This document shows positions 9,336 through 18,502 of a DNA stretch of 64,000 nt, in pieces. The first letter of the stretch is position 1, and every line of letters begins with the position of its first letter. The stretch lies in NCBI RefSeq assembly GCF_003314435.2, contig NZ_QNVY02000005.1, forward strand, positions 62,001-126,000, given 5' to 3'. Below the pieces are notes generated by a model, which searched no databases, was not told the DNA's origin, and saw only the letters and a program-made list of their open reading frames with translations. Both the position numbers and the translations under genes were made by a program. This stretch comes from Flavobacterium petrolei (GTDB taxonomy: Bacteria > Bacteroidota > Bacteroidia > Flavobacteriales > Flavobacteriaceae).

Positions 9336-11138
9336 ATGAAATACTTAATCAATAGCGCTAAGCAAATTGCAATTTTGATCTTAACGATATGTTTATTTGG
9401 ATGTACAAATGATGACTCCAAATATCCTAAAGTAGTTGCCGGATTCACTTACACAGTAAATCCAGCAACAGGAACAGTTACATTTATAAATATCTCAGAG
9501 AATTCTAAAAACTACGAATGGGATTTTGGAGATGATGAGACTTCTACTGAAATAAATCCGATAAAGTCGTATGCTGCCGGTACATATACAATTGTTTTAA
9601 TAGCAAATAATGTAGCAGGTGGTTCGGATACGTTTGAGGACGAAATTACCATAACAATTCCTACCACTCCTTGTACTACTGAAGCATTAGAATCAATAAA
9701 TGCCGCAACTTTAAATATGACATTTAAAACAGAACCTGCAGCAGGAACTATTATAAATGATGGAGCTGATTTTGCATGGGTGTCAAACCCTAGTTTCGAT
9801 AATGCATTAAATAGTTCATGTAAAGTGGGTAAAATCACAAAATTAGGAAACAATCCTTGGGATAACACACAAATTAATTTAAATGCCAAATTAGATTTCA
9901 ATACCAACGGAGGATTGAAAATGAAAGTTTATTCGGCAAAACCTGGTTTTAAAGTTAGAATTAAATTAGAAGAAATTGGTAATCCAAATAATAACACAGA
10001 ATTAGAAGTACCTACAACAAAAACAAGTGAGTGGGAAGAATTAACGTTTCCTTTTGCAGCTTCTCAAACCAATAAGTTTAATAAAATAGTTCTTTTCTTT
10101 GATTTGAATGCAAATAATAAAGATACTTACTATTTCGATGATCTTAAAGTATATGCAGGAACTGGTGGTGGAGTTACTCCTGGCGCATTTGATGATGGTT
10201 TATTAACTAATGGTAATTTTGAAAGCGGTAGCAGCTCTTGGATTATTGGAGTTGGTACTGATCCTGCTCCAGTTAAAACTGTAAACGGTGATACTTTTTA
10301 TTCGGTAAACGTGACCGCTGCAGGAAATTCTTATGATGTCAATGTAAGTCAGAAATTAGCGATAGTACAAGGTGCAACATACACCTTGAGTTTTGATGCA
10401 TGGTCAGATAGAGCAAGATCTATCATAGCAGGAATAGGATTGAGTGGAGGAGATTTTTCTAATACGGTTCAGACAGTAAACATTACTACAACTCGCACGA
10501 AATACACAATTACTGTAACCGCGAGTAACTTTGGTGCAAGCGATGCACGTGTATTGTTTGATTTAGGTGCAGCAATTGGAGAAGTAAATATTGATAATGT
10601 ATCCCTATTTTTACAAGGTTCAGGAGGAGGTACTGGTGGGTCAGGAACGACTACAGGATTAGCACAAAATAGTGATTTTGAAACTGGGGCGCTTTCTGGA
10701 TGGATTGTTTTTCAAAATGGAGGTACTGCAGCTTTAGATAATACAACAAGTAATAATGGTGGTACATGGTCAGGTAAATTAGTGACAAATGGGCCAAGTA
10801 ATCCAGCCTTTAAACAAGAAGCTGTTGGTGCAGGAACAGTAAAATCTGGTGACAAAATAACAGTTAAGTTTGATGTTAAAGGTTCTATTGTACAACCAGG
10901 TGCTGTATTTAATGTTCTACTTTTTGGTGAAGGTGCTGCTGGAGCTTCGTTTACACATGTTTTCAATCCAACTCCAACTTTAACTTCATCATGGACAACA
11001 TTTACGGGTACTTATACAATACCTTCAAATGCTGATGTCTCTAAAGGATTGTCGTTCTTAATTGAAGCAGTTTGTGGTGGTGATGCAGGGTGCAAAGTAA
11101 CTGCTAATATCGATAACGTTTCTGTGACTATTAATTAA
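9336..11138 (+). CDS. PKD-domain lipoprotein with three CBM-like modules
   Basis: 600 residues, SPII signal with Cys 23 (ICLFGC). Residues ~30-105 form a PKD domain with the hallmark YEWDFGDDE. Residues ~112-270 are a jelly-roll ending TYYFDDLKVY. Two CBM4/9-like modules follow (LLTNGNFESGSSSW from ~287; SDFETGALSGW from ~450), joined by a Gly/Thr-rich linker (GSGGGTGGSGTTTG). No catalytic residues are recognisable. In comparable flavobacterial laminarin loci such proteins are surface glycan-binding proteins, and that role is inferred here. The next gene follows after 167 bp that include a hairpin. Confidence 0.75.
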   Translation: MKYLINSAKQIAILILTICLFGCTNDDSKYPKVVAGFTYTVNPATGTVTFINISENSKNYEWDFGDDETSTEINPIKSYAAGTYTIVLIANNVAGGSDTFEDEITITIPTTPCTTEALESINAATLNMTFKTEPAAGTIINDGADFAWVSNPSFDNALNSSCKVGKITKLGNNPWDNTQINLNAKLDFNTNGGLKMKVYSAKPGFKVRIKLEEIGNPNNNTELEVPTTKTSEWEELTFPFAASQTNKFNKIVLFFDLNANNKDTYYFDDLKVYAGTGGGVTPGAFDDGLLTNGNFESGSSSWIIGVGTDPAPVKTVNGDTFYSVNVTAAGNSYDVNVSQKLAIVQGATYTLSFDAWSDRARSIIAGIGLSGGDFSNTVQTVNITTTRTKYTITVTASNFGASDARVLFDLGAAIGEVNIDNVSLFLQGSGGGTGGSGTTTGLAQNSDFETGALSGWIVFQNGGTAALDNTTSNNGGTWSGKLVTNGPSNPAFKQEAVGAGTVKSGDKITVKFDVKGSIVQPGAVFNVLLFGEGAAGASFTHVFNPTPTLTSSWTTFTGTYTIPSNADVSKGLSFLIEAVCGGDAGCKVTANIDNVSVTIN

Positions 11139-11254
11139 ACTGTTGTTTAAATAGTTAAAGTGTACGTTTGCTATTTCAAAAAAGAATATAATCTTAGTTG
11201 AGACTAGTGTTTTTTTACAAGTTTAAAACTATAATAATTTGATATGATGAAAAT

Positions 11255-11284
11255 AAAAAGGTCGAAATTTATTTCGGCCTTTTA
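11255..11284 (+). terminator. Hairpin between PKD lipoprotein and GH3 genes
   Basis: AAAAGGTCGAAA pairs with TTTCGGCCTTTT (one G-U pair) around a short AT loop. The T run is part of the stem and short, so it may attenuate rather than stop transcription. Confidence 0.45.
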
Positions 11285-11305
11285 AGTGTAAAAAAATGGA
11301 TAAAG

Positions 11306-13606
11306 ATGAAAAATAAATTCCTGATAGCATCATTTGCTGTAGCAACTCTATTAGTTGCCGGATGTAGTAATAAAATATTGAAATCTTCTGTTTCTTATTC
11401 CAAAGAAAATGTTTTAGAGACAAAAGTAGATTCAGTTCTCCAACTGATGACTTTGGAAGAAAAAGTCGGGCAACTCAATCAGTATAACGGGTTTTGGGAT
11501 ATTACAGGTCCAACTCCAAAAGAAGGTCAAGCGGCCAAAAAATACGAGGACTTGAAAAAAGGTTTAGTCGGTTCAATGCTGAATGTCAAAGGAGTTAAAG
11601 ATGTTAAAGCATTACAGAAAATAGCGGTGGAACAAACCCGATTGGGAATTCCTTTGCTTTTTGGATTTGATGTTATTCACGGTTATAAAACGATCAGTCC
11701 TATTCCGCTCGCTGAAGCAGCAAGTTGGGACTTAGAAGCGATGAAAAAGTCGGCAGCAATTGCAGCTGAAGAAGCCGCTGCTGTTGGATTGAACTGGACT
11801 TTTGCGCCCATGATTGATATTTCCAGAGACGCCCGATGGGGACGCGTTATGGAAGGCGCCGGCGAGGATCCTTTTTTAGGAAGTAAAATTGCCGTTGCTC
11901 GTGTACAAGGTTTTCAAGGGGAAGATTTAGCCGCTGTGAATACTATTTTGGCTTGCGCCAAACATTTTGCAGGATATGCTTTTGCAGAATCAGGAAGAGA
12001 TTACAATACAGTTGATATAAGCGAAACTGTGTTGCAAAATACCATTTTTCCACCTTTTAAAGCAGCCGTTGATGCAGGTGTGCGAACGTTTATGAACTCT
12101 TTTAATGAATTGAATGGAATTCCCGCAACAGGAAATGCCTATTTGCAAAGAGAAGTTTTAAAAAGAGATTGGAAATTTGATGGTTTCGTAGTTTCGGATT
12201 GGGGTTCTATCAACGAAATGATTCCGCACGGTTTTGCTAAGGACAGTAAACAAGCGGCTGAAATAGCGATTAATGCAGGTTCAGATATGGATATGGAATC
12301 CAGTGCATATGTGGAACATTTGGTTGCATTAGTCAAAGAAGGCAAAGTCAAAGAAAGCGTTATTGATGATGCTGCAAGACGAATTTTGAAAGTTAAGTTC
12401 GAATTGGGTTTGTTTGATGATCCATACAAATATTGTGATGAAAATCGAGAACTGGCAACCGTTGGAAAAGCGGCCTTTCATGAAGGAGTTTTGGATATGG
12501 CCAAAAAGTCAATCGTGCTTTTAAAAAATGAAAAGGAATTATTGCCTTTAAAAAAATCAGGTCAAAAAATCGCATTAATTGGTGCTTTGGCAAATGATAA
12601 AACGAGTCCTTTGGGAAGTTGGAGAATCGCAGCTGATGATAATTCGGCAGTTTCTGTTCTGGAAGGATTACAAAAGTACTCAGAAAATCAACTCACGTAT
12701 GTAAAAGGCGCTGATGTAACCGAGGGAAGAACCCAATTCATTTGGGAAACTAAAATCAATACGACGGATAAGAGTGGATTTGCAGAAGCTATTGCCGCTG
12801 CAAAACAAGCTGACGTAGTAATTATGGTTTTGGGAGAACACGGTTTGCAATCAGGTGAGGGAAGAAGCAGAACCGATATTGGTTTACCGGGTGTTCAGCA
12901 AGAATTATTAGAAGCAATTTATAAAGTCAATCCTAATGTTGTTTTGGTTTTAAATAATGGTCGTCCATTAGCGATTCCTTGGGCTGATGAAAATATTCCT
13001 GCAATAGTCGAAGGATGGCATTTAGGAACACAAAGCGGAAACGCAATTGCGCAGGTTTTATATGGCGATTACAACCCAAGCGGAAAATTGCCAATGACTT
13101 TCCCGAGAAATGTAGGTCAGATTCCTATTTATTACAATTATAAAAATACGGGAAGGCCAGTTATGAACGAACCCGAAAGTGTGTTTTGGTCGCATTATAT
13201 CGATGAAAAAAATACGCCTTTGTATCCTTTTGGTCACGGTTTAAGTTACTCTAAATTTGAATATTCGGATTTACAATTATCCTCCAATAAATTTTCTAAA
13301 AATGGTAAAATTGAAGTTTCTGTAAATTTAAAAAATACGGGGAAAGTTGCCGGAAAAGAAGTGGTTCAATTGTATATTAGAGATTTGATAGGAAGTACCA
13401 CACGTCCGGTAAAAGAGTTGAAAGGATTTGAAATGATAGAATTACAACCCAACGAAACCAAAAAAGTGGTGTTTACAATCGATGAAAAAACAATTGAGTA
13501 TTTCACGGCTAATAGAAAATGGGAAGCAGAAGTTGGAGATTTTAAAGTATTCATTGGAGGCAGTTCAATAACAAAGTTGGAAGGAGATTTTCAATATTCT
13601 AATTAA
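11306..13606 (+). CDS. bglX: GH3 beta-glucosidase, lipoprotein
   Basis: 766 residues, SPII signal with Cys 20 (LLVAGC). The GH3 N-domain carries AKHFAGY and the nucleophile D298 in FVVSDWG. The C-domain holds the likely acid/base E518 in SGEGRSR, and a fibronectin-III-like domain occupies ~665-755. Length and order match BglX-type periplasmic beta-glucosidases. It removes glucose from non-reducing ends of beta-gluco-oligosaccharides, the last step of laminarin breakdown in this cluster. The lipid anchor suggests periplasmic membrane attachment. The start has a good signal peptide and sits 22 bp after the upstream hairpin. Confidence 0.94.
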   Translation: MKNKFLIASFAVATLLVAGCSNKILKSSVSYSKENVLETKVDSVLQLMTLEEKVGQLNQYNGFWDITGPTPKEGQAAKKYEDLKKGLVGSMLNVKGVKDVKALQKIAVEQTRLGIPLLFGFDVIHGYKTISPIPLAEAASWDLEAMKKSAAIAAEEAAAVGLNWTFAPMIDISRDARWGRVMEGAGEDPFLGSKIAVARVQGFQGEDLAAVNTILACAKHFAGYAFAESGRDYNTVDISETVLQNTIFPPFKAAVDAGVRTFMNSFNELNGIPATGNAYLQREVLKRDWKFDGFVVSDWGSINEMIPHGFAKDSKQAAEIAINAGSDMDMESSAYVEHLVALVKEGKVKESVIDDAARRILKVKFELGLFDDPYKYCDENRELATVGKAAFHEGVLDMAKKSIVLLKNEKELLPLKKSGQKIALIGALANDKTSPLGSWRIAADDNSAVSVLEGLQKYSENQLTYVKGADVTEGRTQFIWETKINTTDKSGFAEAIAAAKQADVVIMVLGEHGLQSGEGRSRTDIGLPGVQQELLEAIYKVNPNVVLVLNNGRPLAIPWADENIPAIVEGWHLGTQSGNAIAQVLYGDYNPSGKLPMTFPRNVGQIPIYYNYKNTGRPVMNEPESVFWSHYIDEKNTPLYPFGHGLSYSKFEYSDLQLSSNKFSKNGKIEVSVNLKNTGKVAGKEVVQLYIRDLIGSTTRPVKELKGFEMIELQPNETKKVVFTIDEKTIEYFTANRKWEAEVGDFKVFIGGSSITKLEGDFQYSN

Positions 13607-13612
13607 AACATA

Positions 13613-14368
13613 ATGAAGAAAATAATAGTATTACTGCTTGTGGTTAATTTTTCTTTTGCGCAACAGAACAAACGAAAACTGGTTTGGGAAGAAAATTTCA
13701 ACGGTAAAATTTTAAACGAAAAGAGTTGGAATTTTGAACTTGGTGATGGTTGTCCTAATTGCGGTTGGGGCAACAAAGAAAGACAATTGTATACGAAACA
13801 GAATCACAAAATTGCTAAAAATAAATTGGTCATTACTGCTAAAAAAGAAGGAGATAAATATACTTCGACACGCATTACTACCAAAGGCAAAAAAGAGTTT
13901 CAATACGGTCGTTTTGAGGCAAGAGCGAAGTTGCCGGTCGGTCAAGGAGTGTGGCCTGCTTTGTGGATGTTAGGTTCTAATATAAATGAAGTTGGCTGGC
14001 CTAAATGTGGTGAAATCGATATTTTAGAATACATAGGGAAAGAGCCAAATATGGTTTTTACTTCTTTGCATACGCAGGACAGCCATGGAAATACTATAAA
14101 TACCAAGAAAACAAGATTTGATAATATTGAGGAAGGTTTTCACATTTACGCTATGGAATGGACGAAAGACAAAATCGATTTTTATGTGGATGATACTTTA
14201 GTGTACACGTTTCAGCCTGAAAATAAAACAGAGGCAATTTGGCCCTATAATCAGCCTTTTTATTTTATTGTTAATATGGCAATAGGAGGAAACTTTGGTG
14301 GTCCAGAAGTTGATGACAATATTCTACCGCAGGATTTCATAGTTGATTACATCAGAGTCTACCAATAA
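13613..14368 (+). CDS. Secreted GH16 endo-beta-glucanase
   Basis: 251 residues with an SPI signal (cleavage after SFAQ) and no lipobox, unlike the other GH16 of the cluster. The catalytic signature is EIDILE (E134, D136, E139), flanked by GQGVWPALWMLG and IYAMEWTKDKIDFYVDD. It starts 6 bp after the GH3 stop, so it is co-transcribed with bglX. It is a laminarinase-type endoglucanase released to periplasm or medium, complementing the anchored paralog. A strong terminator follows. Confidence 0.93.
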   Translation: MKKIIVLLLVVNFSFAQQNKRKLVWEENFNGKILNEKSWNFELGDGCPNCGWGNKERQLYTKQNHKIAKNKLVITAKKEGDKYTSTRITTKGKKEFQYGRFEARAKLPVGQGVWPALWMLGSNINEVGWPKCGEIDILEYIGKEPNMVFTSLHTQDSHGNTINTKKTRFDNIEEGFHIYAMEWTKDKIDFYVDDTLVYTFQPENKTEAIWPYNQPFYFIVNMAIGGNFGGPEVDDNILPQDFIVDYIRVYQ

Positions 14369-14394
14369 TGGTACACAAACAGTAAAATAGTTGG

Positions 14395-14455
14395 AACTAA
14401 AATGAGGTTTGATTCTAATCGATTAACAATCAGACTTTATTTTAGTTTTTTTATT
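14395..14455 (+). terminator. Terminator of the glucan cluster
   Basis: AACTAAAAT (14395-14403) pairs with ATTTTAGTT (14439-14447), with further pairing inside the arm, followed by a run of T (tttttttattttt). Confidence 0.7.
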
Positions 14456-14584
14456 TTTAAGAATTTCTTGACATAAATTATTCTTTTTTATTCAACGGCA
14501 TGCTATTTGTGTAGTAAATGTGAAAAAAAGAAGAAAAATTTTAACAAATTTTATTCATGATATGTTAATTTTAATTAATTTTAC

Positions 14585-14616
14585 TTGCATCTTAAAATAA
14601 TATTTAGTTAAATTTG
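14585..14616 (+). promoter_or_regulatory. Flavobacterial promoter of the ECF sigma gene
   Basis: TTG (14585-14587), 21-bp spacer, TAAATTTG (14609-14616). This matches the Bacteroidota primary-sigma consensus TTG/TAnnTTTG. It leaves a ~90-base leader before the sigma ORF. The rest of the 340-bp gap is AT-rich without genes. Confidence 0.6.
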
Positions 14617-14710
14617 AAAACTTAACGAACGTAATCCAATTTAGCCTATAATAGAAAACTACTTTTTAGAGAAAACTCTCCAATTTTAATTAAAACTAAA
14701 AAGTATTATT

Positions 14711-15295
14711 ATGGTTAATATACAACTCCCAGATGCGTCATTAGTTAAGGAATATGTCGCAGGTAATGAGGATGCCTTAGCTAAACTAATAAAAAGGCAT
14801 GAATCAAAAATCTATGGATTTATTTATTCTAAAATCCCCGACAGAGATATTACCAACGATATTTTTCAAGATACTTTTATCAAAGTGATTAAGACTTTGA
14901 AATCAAACTCCTATAATGAAGAAGGTAAATTCTTGCCATGGGTAATGCGTATTTCCCATAATCTGGTTGTTGATCATTACCGAAAAACTAAAAAAATGCC
15001 CATGTTCAGAGAAACGGAAGAATTTTCTATTTTCTCAATTATGTCTGATGATTCCTTGACGATAGAAAATAAAATTATATCGGAACAAGTAGAAATGGAT
15101 TTGAAGAAATTAATTGAAGAACTTCCAGCGGATCAAAAAGAAGTTTTAGTGATGCGAATGTATCAAGACATGAGTTTTAAGGAAATCTCGGAATCTACCG
15201 GAGTGAGCATCAATACCGCCTTAGGAAGAATGCGTTATGCTTTGATGAATTTGAGAAAAGTAATTGATAAACACCAAATTGTTTTAACCAATTAA
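14711..15295 (+). CDS. ECF RNA polymerase sigma factor
   Basis: 194 residues. Sigma-70 region 2 (about 20-95) includes DRDITNDIFQDTFIKVIK and LPWVMRISHNLVVDHYRK. Region 4 (about 125-185) includes LPADQKEVLVMRMYQDMSFKEISESTGVSINTALGRMRYA, described here in segments of one HTH. It directs core polymerase to alternative promoters. No anti-sigma (FecR-like or zinc-finger) gene follows; instead there is a 51-codon ORF. It sits directly after the glucan cluster, but its own promoter and the intervening terminator argue that it is independent. RpoE-like by architecture; regulon unknown. Confidence 0.92.
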   Translation: MVNIQLPDASLVKEYVAGNEDALAKLIKRHESKIYGFIYSKIPDRDITNDIFQDTFIKVIKTLKSNSYNEEGKFLPWVMRISHNLVVDHYRKTKKMPMFRETEEFSIFSIMSDDSLTIENKIISEQVEMDLKKLIEELPADQKEVLVMRMYQDMSFKEISESTGVSINTALGRMRYALMNLRKVIDKHQIVLTN

Positions 15296-15335
15296 CAATA
15301 TCTTGAAATTTGCTGCGTTGTAATAGAAAACAAAT

Positions 15336-15491
15336 ATGTATTACTTTATGGCAAAAACTTACTCAAAAAAATCATTAGTTTATCAAACGATGAAACCAAG
15401 TAAAGAAACAATTTCTTTTTTATTAGGCTATTCCAAAGCGTTAACCATAATAAAAGTAGATAATAAGAGTTTCGAAATTATTTCGAATTAG
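15336..15491 (+). CDS. Small protein (51 aa) downstream of the sigma gene
   Basis: An ORF from ATG 15336 (alternative ATG 15348, giving 47 residues) to TAG 15491, below common length cut-offs. Its core, MKPSKETISFLLGYSKAL, has a helical, protein-like composition and resembles small ORFs that I recall behind ECF sigma genes in Flavobacterium; that recollection is not verified. It lies 40 bp after the sigma stop and before a strong terminator, so it is in the same transcript. It could act on the sigma factor, but there is no direct evidence. Confidence 0.55.
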   Translation: MYYFMAKTYSKKSLVYQTMKPSKETISFLLGYSKALTIIKVDNKSFEIISN

Positions 15492-15553
15492 AATTGTATT
15501 GATTGATTGATAAAAAGTCAGTTTTTACTTTTCTAAAGGGTAATAACAAACAT

Positions 15554-15596
15554 AAAAAAAACCGCTGATTCTTAATGTGAATCAGCGGTTTTTTGT
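15554..15596. terminator. Bidirectional terminator between sigma unit and nth
   Basis: ACCGCTGATTC pairs perfectly with GAATCAGCGGT around a 7-base loop, with A-run upstream and T-run downstream. It serves both convergent transcripts. Confidence 0.9.
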
Positions 15597-15607
15597 GTTT
15601 AGATAAC

Positions 15608-16258
15608 TTATTTTTTATAATATGCATCGAGTACCGTTTTTCGGCCAATCGTTTTGGTAATAATATCTTTTTCTAAATCCCACCCACGAGCCGGAGAATA
15701 TTCTCTTCCGTACCAAATAATTTGAAGATGCAGGTCATTCCAAATTTCCTCAGGAAAAATCCGTTTGGCATCTTTCTCCGTTTGGACTACGTTTTTACCA
15801 TTGGTTAAATTCCAGCGGTACATCAAGCGATGGATGTGTGTATCCACAGGAAATGCAGGGACTCCAAACGCTTGCGACATCACGACACTGGCCGTTTTAT
15901 GTCCTACTGCAGGTAATTCTTCTAGAAATTCAAAACTTTGGGGTACTTTTCCTCCATGTTTGTCAATTAAAATATGTGATAATCCATGAATTCCTTTTGA
16001 TTTCATTGGCGATAAGCCACACGGACGAATAATTTCCTTTATTTCCTCCACAGACATTTTTATCATATCATATGGATTATCTGCTTTTGCAAAAAGTAAA
16101 GGCGTAATCTGATTTACTCGCACATCTGTACATTGTGCTGATAACAGAACAGCTATTAATAATGTATATGGATCTTTATGATCTAGCGGAATTGGAATCG
16201 TAGGGTATAATTCTTTTAACGTATTTATAACAAAAGATACACGTTCTTGTTTATTCAT
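15608..16258 (-). CDS. nth: Endonuclease III-like DNA glycosylase lacking the Fe-S cysteines
   Basis: 216 residues of the HhH-GPD superfamily. The helix-hairpin-helix with catalytic Lys is LPAVGHKTA (K121), and the catalytic Asp is D139 in FPVDTHIHR. It excises oxidised pyrimidines and nicks abasic sites in base-excision repair. Classical Nth ends with a C-x6-C-x2-C-x5-C [4Fe-4S] loop; here the C-terminal 45 residues contain no cysteine at all. Family assignment is firm. It is divergent from bcp with an 88-bp shared upstream region. Confidence 0.9.
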   Translation of the reverse strand: MNKQERVSFVINTLKELYPTIPIPLDHKDPYTLLIAVLLSAQCTDVRVNQITPLLFAKADNPYDMIKMSVEEIKEIIRPCGLSPMKSKGIHGLSHILIDKHGGKVPQSFEFLEELPAVGHKTASVVMSQAFGVPAFPVDTHIHRLMYRWNLTNGKNVVQTEKDAKRIFPEEIWNDLHLQIIWYGREYSPARGWDLEKDIITKTIGRKTVLDAYYKK

Positions 16259-16346
16259 TATTCATTAAATTTGATTGTAAAGAAAAACAATTTCAACTGC
16301 AATAGCAATATTCAAATTCAATTCAAATAAGTAAAAAATACAAATA

Positions 16347-16799
16347 ATGACAACATTAAAAAAAGGAGATAAAGCACCTAATTTTTCAGGCGTAGATCAA
16401 GACGGGAAATCACATCAATTAGCGGATTATTCAGGAAAAAAATTAGTCGTTTTCTTTTATCCAAAAGCAAATACGCCGGGATGTACTGCTGAAGCTTGTG
16501 ATTTAAGAGACAATTTTGAGCGATTTCAGGCTAATAATTACGCGTTGTTAGGTGTAAGTGCTGATTCAGCGAAAGCTCAAGCGAAATTCAAAGACAAGTA
16601 TGAATTTCCTTTTCCATTACTTGCTGATGAAGATAAATCTGTAATTCAGGCTTTTGGAGTTTGGGGACCAAAAAAATTCATGGGTAAAGAATATGATGGA
16701 ATTCACAGAACCACTTTTGTAATTGATGAAAAAGGAATCATCGAAGAGGTGATTTCTGATGTAAAAACGAAGGCGCATGCAGCTCAAATACTTAAATAA
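16347..16799 (+). CDS. bcp: Thioredoxin-dependent thiol peroxidase Bcp/PrxQ
   Basis: 150 residues, the normal length. The peroxidatic Cys is C46 in the TPGCT motif and the resolving Cys is C51, the C-x4-C pattern of the PrxQ/Bcp class. It reduces hydrogen peroxide and organic hydroperoxides using thioredoxin in the cytoplasm. The divergent arrangement with nth pairs two oxidative-damage functions, so coordinated expression is possible. Confidence 0.95.
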   Translation: MTTLKKGDKAPNFSGVDQDGKSHQLADYSGKKLVVFFYPKANTPGCTAEACDLRDNFERFQANNYALLGVSADSAKAQAKFKDKYEFPFPLLADEDKSVIQAFGVWGPKKFMGKEYDGIHRTTFVIDEKGIIEEVISDVKTKAHAAQILK

Positions 16800-16885
16800 G
16801 TATTTGTGTTACGTTTTTAGGAGTTAGTTGCCAGTGGAATTTAATTAAGTTTCTAAAACTGAACTTAGATTTTGATGGACAAAGA

Positions 16886-16934
16886 AAAGTCCAGAGTTGA
16901 GGTAATAATTAACCGCAATTCTGGACTTTTTTTA
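16886..16934. terminator. Bidirectional terminator after bcp
   Basis: AAAGTCCAGA and TCTGGACTTT form a long stem with extra inner pairs; a T-run follows on the plus strand and an A-rich flank gives a T-run on the minus strand. It lies between convergent genes. Confidence 0.9.
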
Positions 16935-16947
16935 TGATTTTAATCTA

Positions 16948-18408
16948 CTAGTTGCTTTCGTTCAAGACTTTATTTGGATCAAATCCAAAAAGTCTGTGTT
17001 CTTTAATTATTTCTGCAATACCGGAAGGAAGCATATGTTCCCAACCTGGTTTTCCATGATTAATCATATTCAAAACTTCACGGGAGAAAACTTCTAGAAT
17101 TGAAGGGTCATAATCGTCAATATCAACTACTTTGCCATTGAATTTAAAGAATTTATAAAGTTCTTTCATTCTTGGATGTACTTTCAAATTTTCGGATGTA
17201 ATTATTTCTCCATTTTCACCAATCATTGGATACAAGAATACTTTCATATCGCGGTAGAATAATTTTCCAAAAGCTTCCAGAATTCCACCACTTAAATGTC
17301 GGTAATATTTCTCGTCAAAAATATCTATTAAATTATTTACGCCCATGGCTAATCCCATTCGGGCTTTTGTATAATTTGCAAAATACTCCACCACTTTATA
17401 GTATTCCTGAAAGTTTGAAATCATTACGGTTTGTCCAAGAGAACACAATAATTCAGCTCGATCCATGAAATCTCTTTCATCAATTTCACCATCGGAACGA
17501 AGATTTGAAAGTGTGATTTCAAAAACTACCAGTGTATTTTCAGCATTTACTTTATTCTCGTTCAAGAACATTTTCAATGATTTCTCATACATGTCCATGT
17601 TTACTTTTGTAACCGGACGAAAACTTCCTCTAAAAGCAAGTATGTTCTTTTTATATAATATAGCTGCAGGAAGTATGTTTTTTCCATCAGGATTAAACAT
17701 TACCGCATCGGTCATTCCGTTTTTGACTAATTGTAAACTCATCAAACGATTGTCTACATCAGCAAAACGAGGACCTGAGAAATTTATCGTATCAATTTCT
17801 AGTTGATCTTTATCTAAATGGTCGTATAAATAACGCAAAAGACGTTTGGGATCGTTGTATTTGTAGTAAGCGCCATAAATTAAATTTACACCAAGGATTC
17901 CAAGAGTTTCCTGTTGCAAACGAACATCAGTTTCTTTAAAACGAATGTGAAGAATAATTTCGTTGTAATCTTCGTCTGGTTCAATTTGGTAACTTATTCC
18001 AACCCAGCCGTGTCCTTTAAATTGTTTGGCAAAATCAATTGTGGCCACGGTATTGGCATAACTAAAAAACATTTTGTTAGGATGTTTTTCTCTACTTAGT
18101 CTTTTTTCTATTAGGTTTACTTCATGAGAAAGCATTTTTTTAAGTCGGCTTTCAGTGACATAACGGCCATCTTCTTCAATACCATAAACGGCATCACTAA
18201 AGTCTTTGTCATAGGCTGACATTGCTTTTGCGATTGTTCCGGAAGAACCACCAGATCTAAAAAAATGTCTTACAGTTTCCTGTCCAGCTCCAATTTCAGC
18301 AAAAGTTCCATAAATATTTTCGTTCAAATTGATACGAAGTGCTTTATCTTTAATTGAAGGGATTTGTTGGATGATTTTATCACCTTTTAATTTTATTTCT
18401 GTATCCAT
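16948..18408 (-). CDS. Conserved protein of unknown function (often labelled nicotinate-nucleotide adenylyltransferase)
   Basis: 486 residues, no signal peptide or membrane segment. I recognise it as a highly conserved flavobacterial protein (GTFAEIGAGQETVRHFF near residue 35; SGGSSGTIAKAMSAYDK follows). Database names such as nicotinate-nucleotide adenylyltransferase appear for relatives, but I see no nucleotidyltransferase HxGH/ISSTxxR motif, so that name is not supported by the sequence. It is divergent from the MBL hydrolase with TAnnTTTG elements for both directions in the 94-bp gap. Confidence 0.7.
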   Translation of the reverse strand: MDTEIKLKGDKIIQQIPSIKDKALRINLNENIYGTFAEIGAGQETVRHFFRSGGSSGTIAKAMSAYDKDFSDAVYGIEEDGRYVTESRLKKMLSHEVNLIEKRLSREKHPNKMFFSYANTVATIDFAKQFKGHGWVGISYQIEPDEDYNEIILHIRFKETDVRLQQETLGILGVNLIYGAYYKYNDPKRLLRYLYDHLDKDQLEIDTINFSGPRFADVDNRLMSLQLVKNGMTDAVMFNPDGKNILPAAILYKKNILAFRGSFRPVTKVNMDMYEKSLKMFLNENKVNAENTLVVFEITLSNLRSDGEIDERDFMDRAELLCSLGQTVMISNFQEYYKVVEYFANYTKARMGLAMGVNNLIDIFDEKYYRHLSGGILEAFGKLFYRDMKVFLYPMIGENGEIITSENLKVHPRMKELYKFFKFNGKVVDIDDYDPSILEVFSREVLNMINHGKPGWEHMLPSGIAEIIKEHRLFGFDPNKVLNESN

Positions 18409-18434
18409 TTTCTTTTAATATGGCTAATATTTTG

Positions 18435-18442
18435 CAAAGTTA
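18435..18442 (-). promoter_or_regulatory. -7 element for the 486-aa protein gene
   Basis: The minus strand reads TAACTTTG, matching TAnnTTTG, 26 bases upstream of the ATG. The -33 half is not clear. Confidence 0.4.
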
Positions 18443-18476
18443 ATGAAATAGGTTTCTAATGAAAGAGAATTAACCC

Positions 18477-18484
18477 TATTTTTG
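18477..18484 (+). promoter_or_regulatory. -7 element for the MBL hydrolase gene
   Basis: TATTTTTG matches TAnnTTTG 18 bases before the TTG start codon, supporting that start. Confidence 0.4.
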
Positions 18485-18502
18485 CAATTAAAATAAAGAA
18501 AG

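Noticed and set aside
16948..18408. Nicotinate-nucleotide adenylyltransferase annotation
   Set aside because: Length and motifs do not fit; no nucleotidyltransferase signature is visible.
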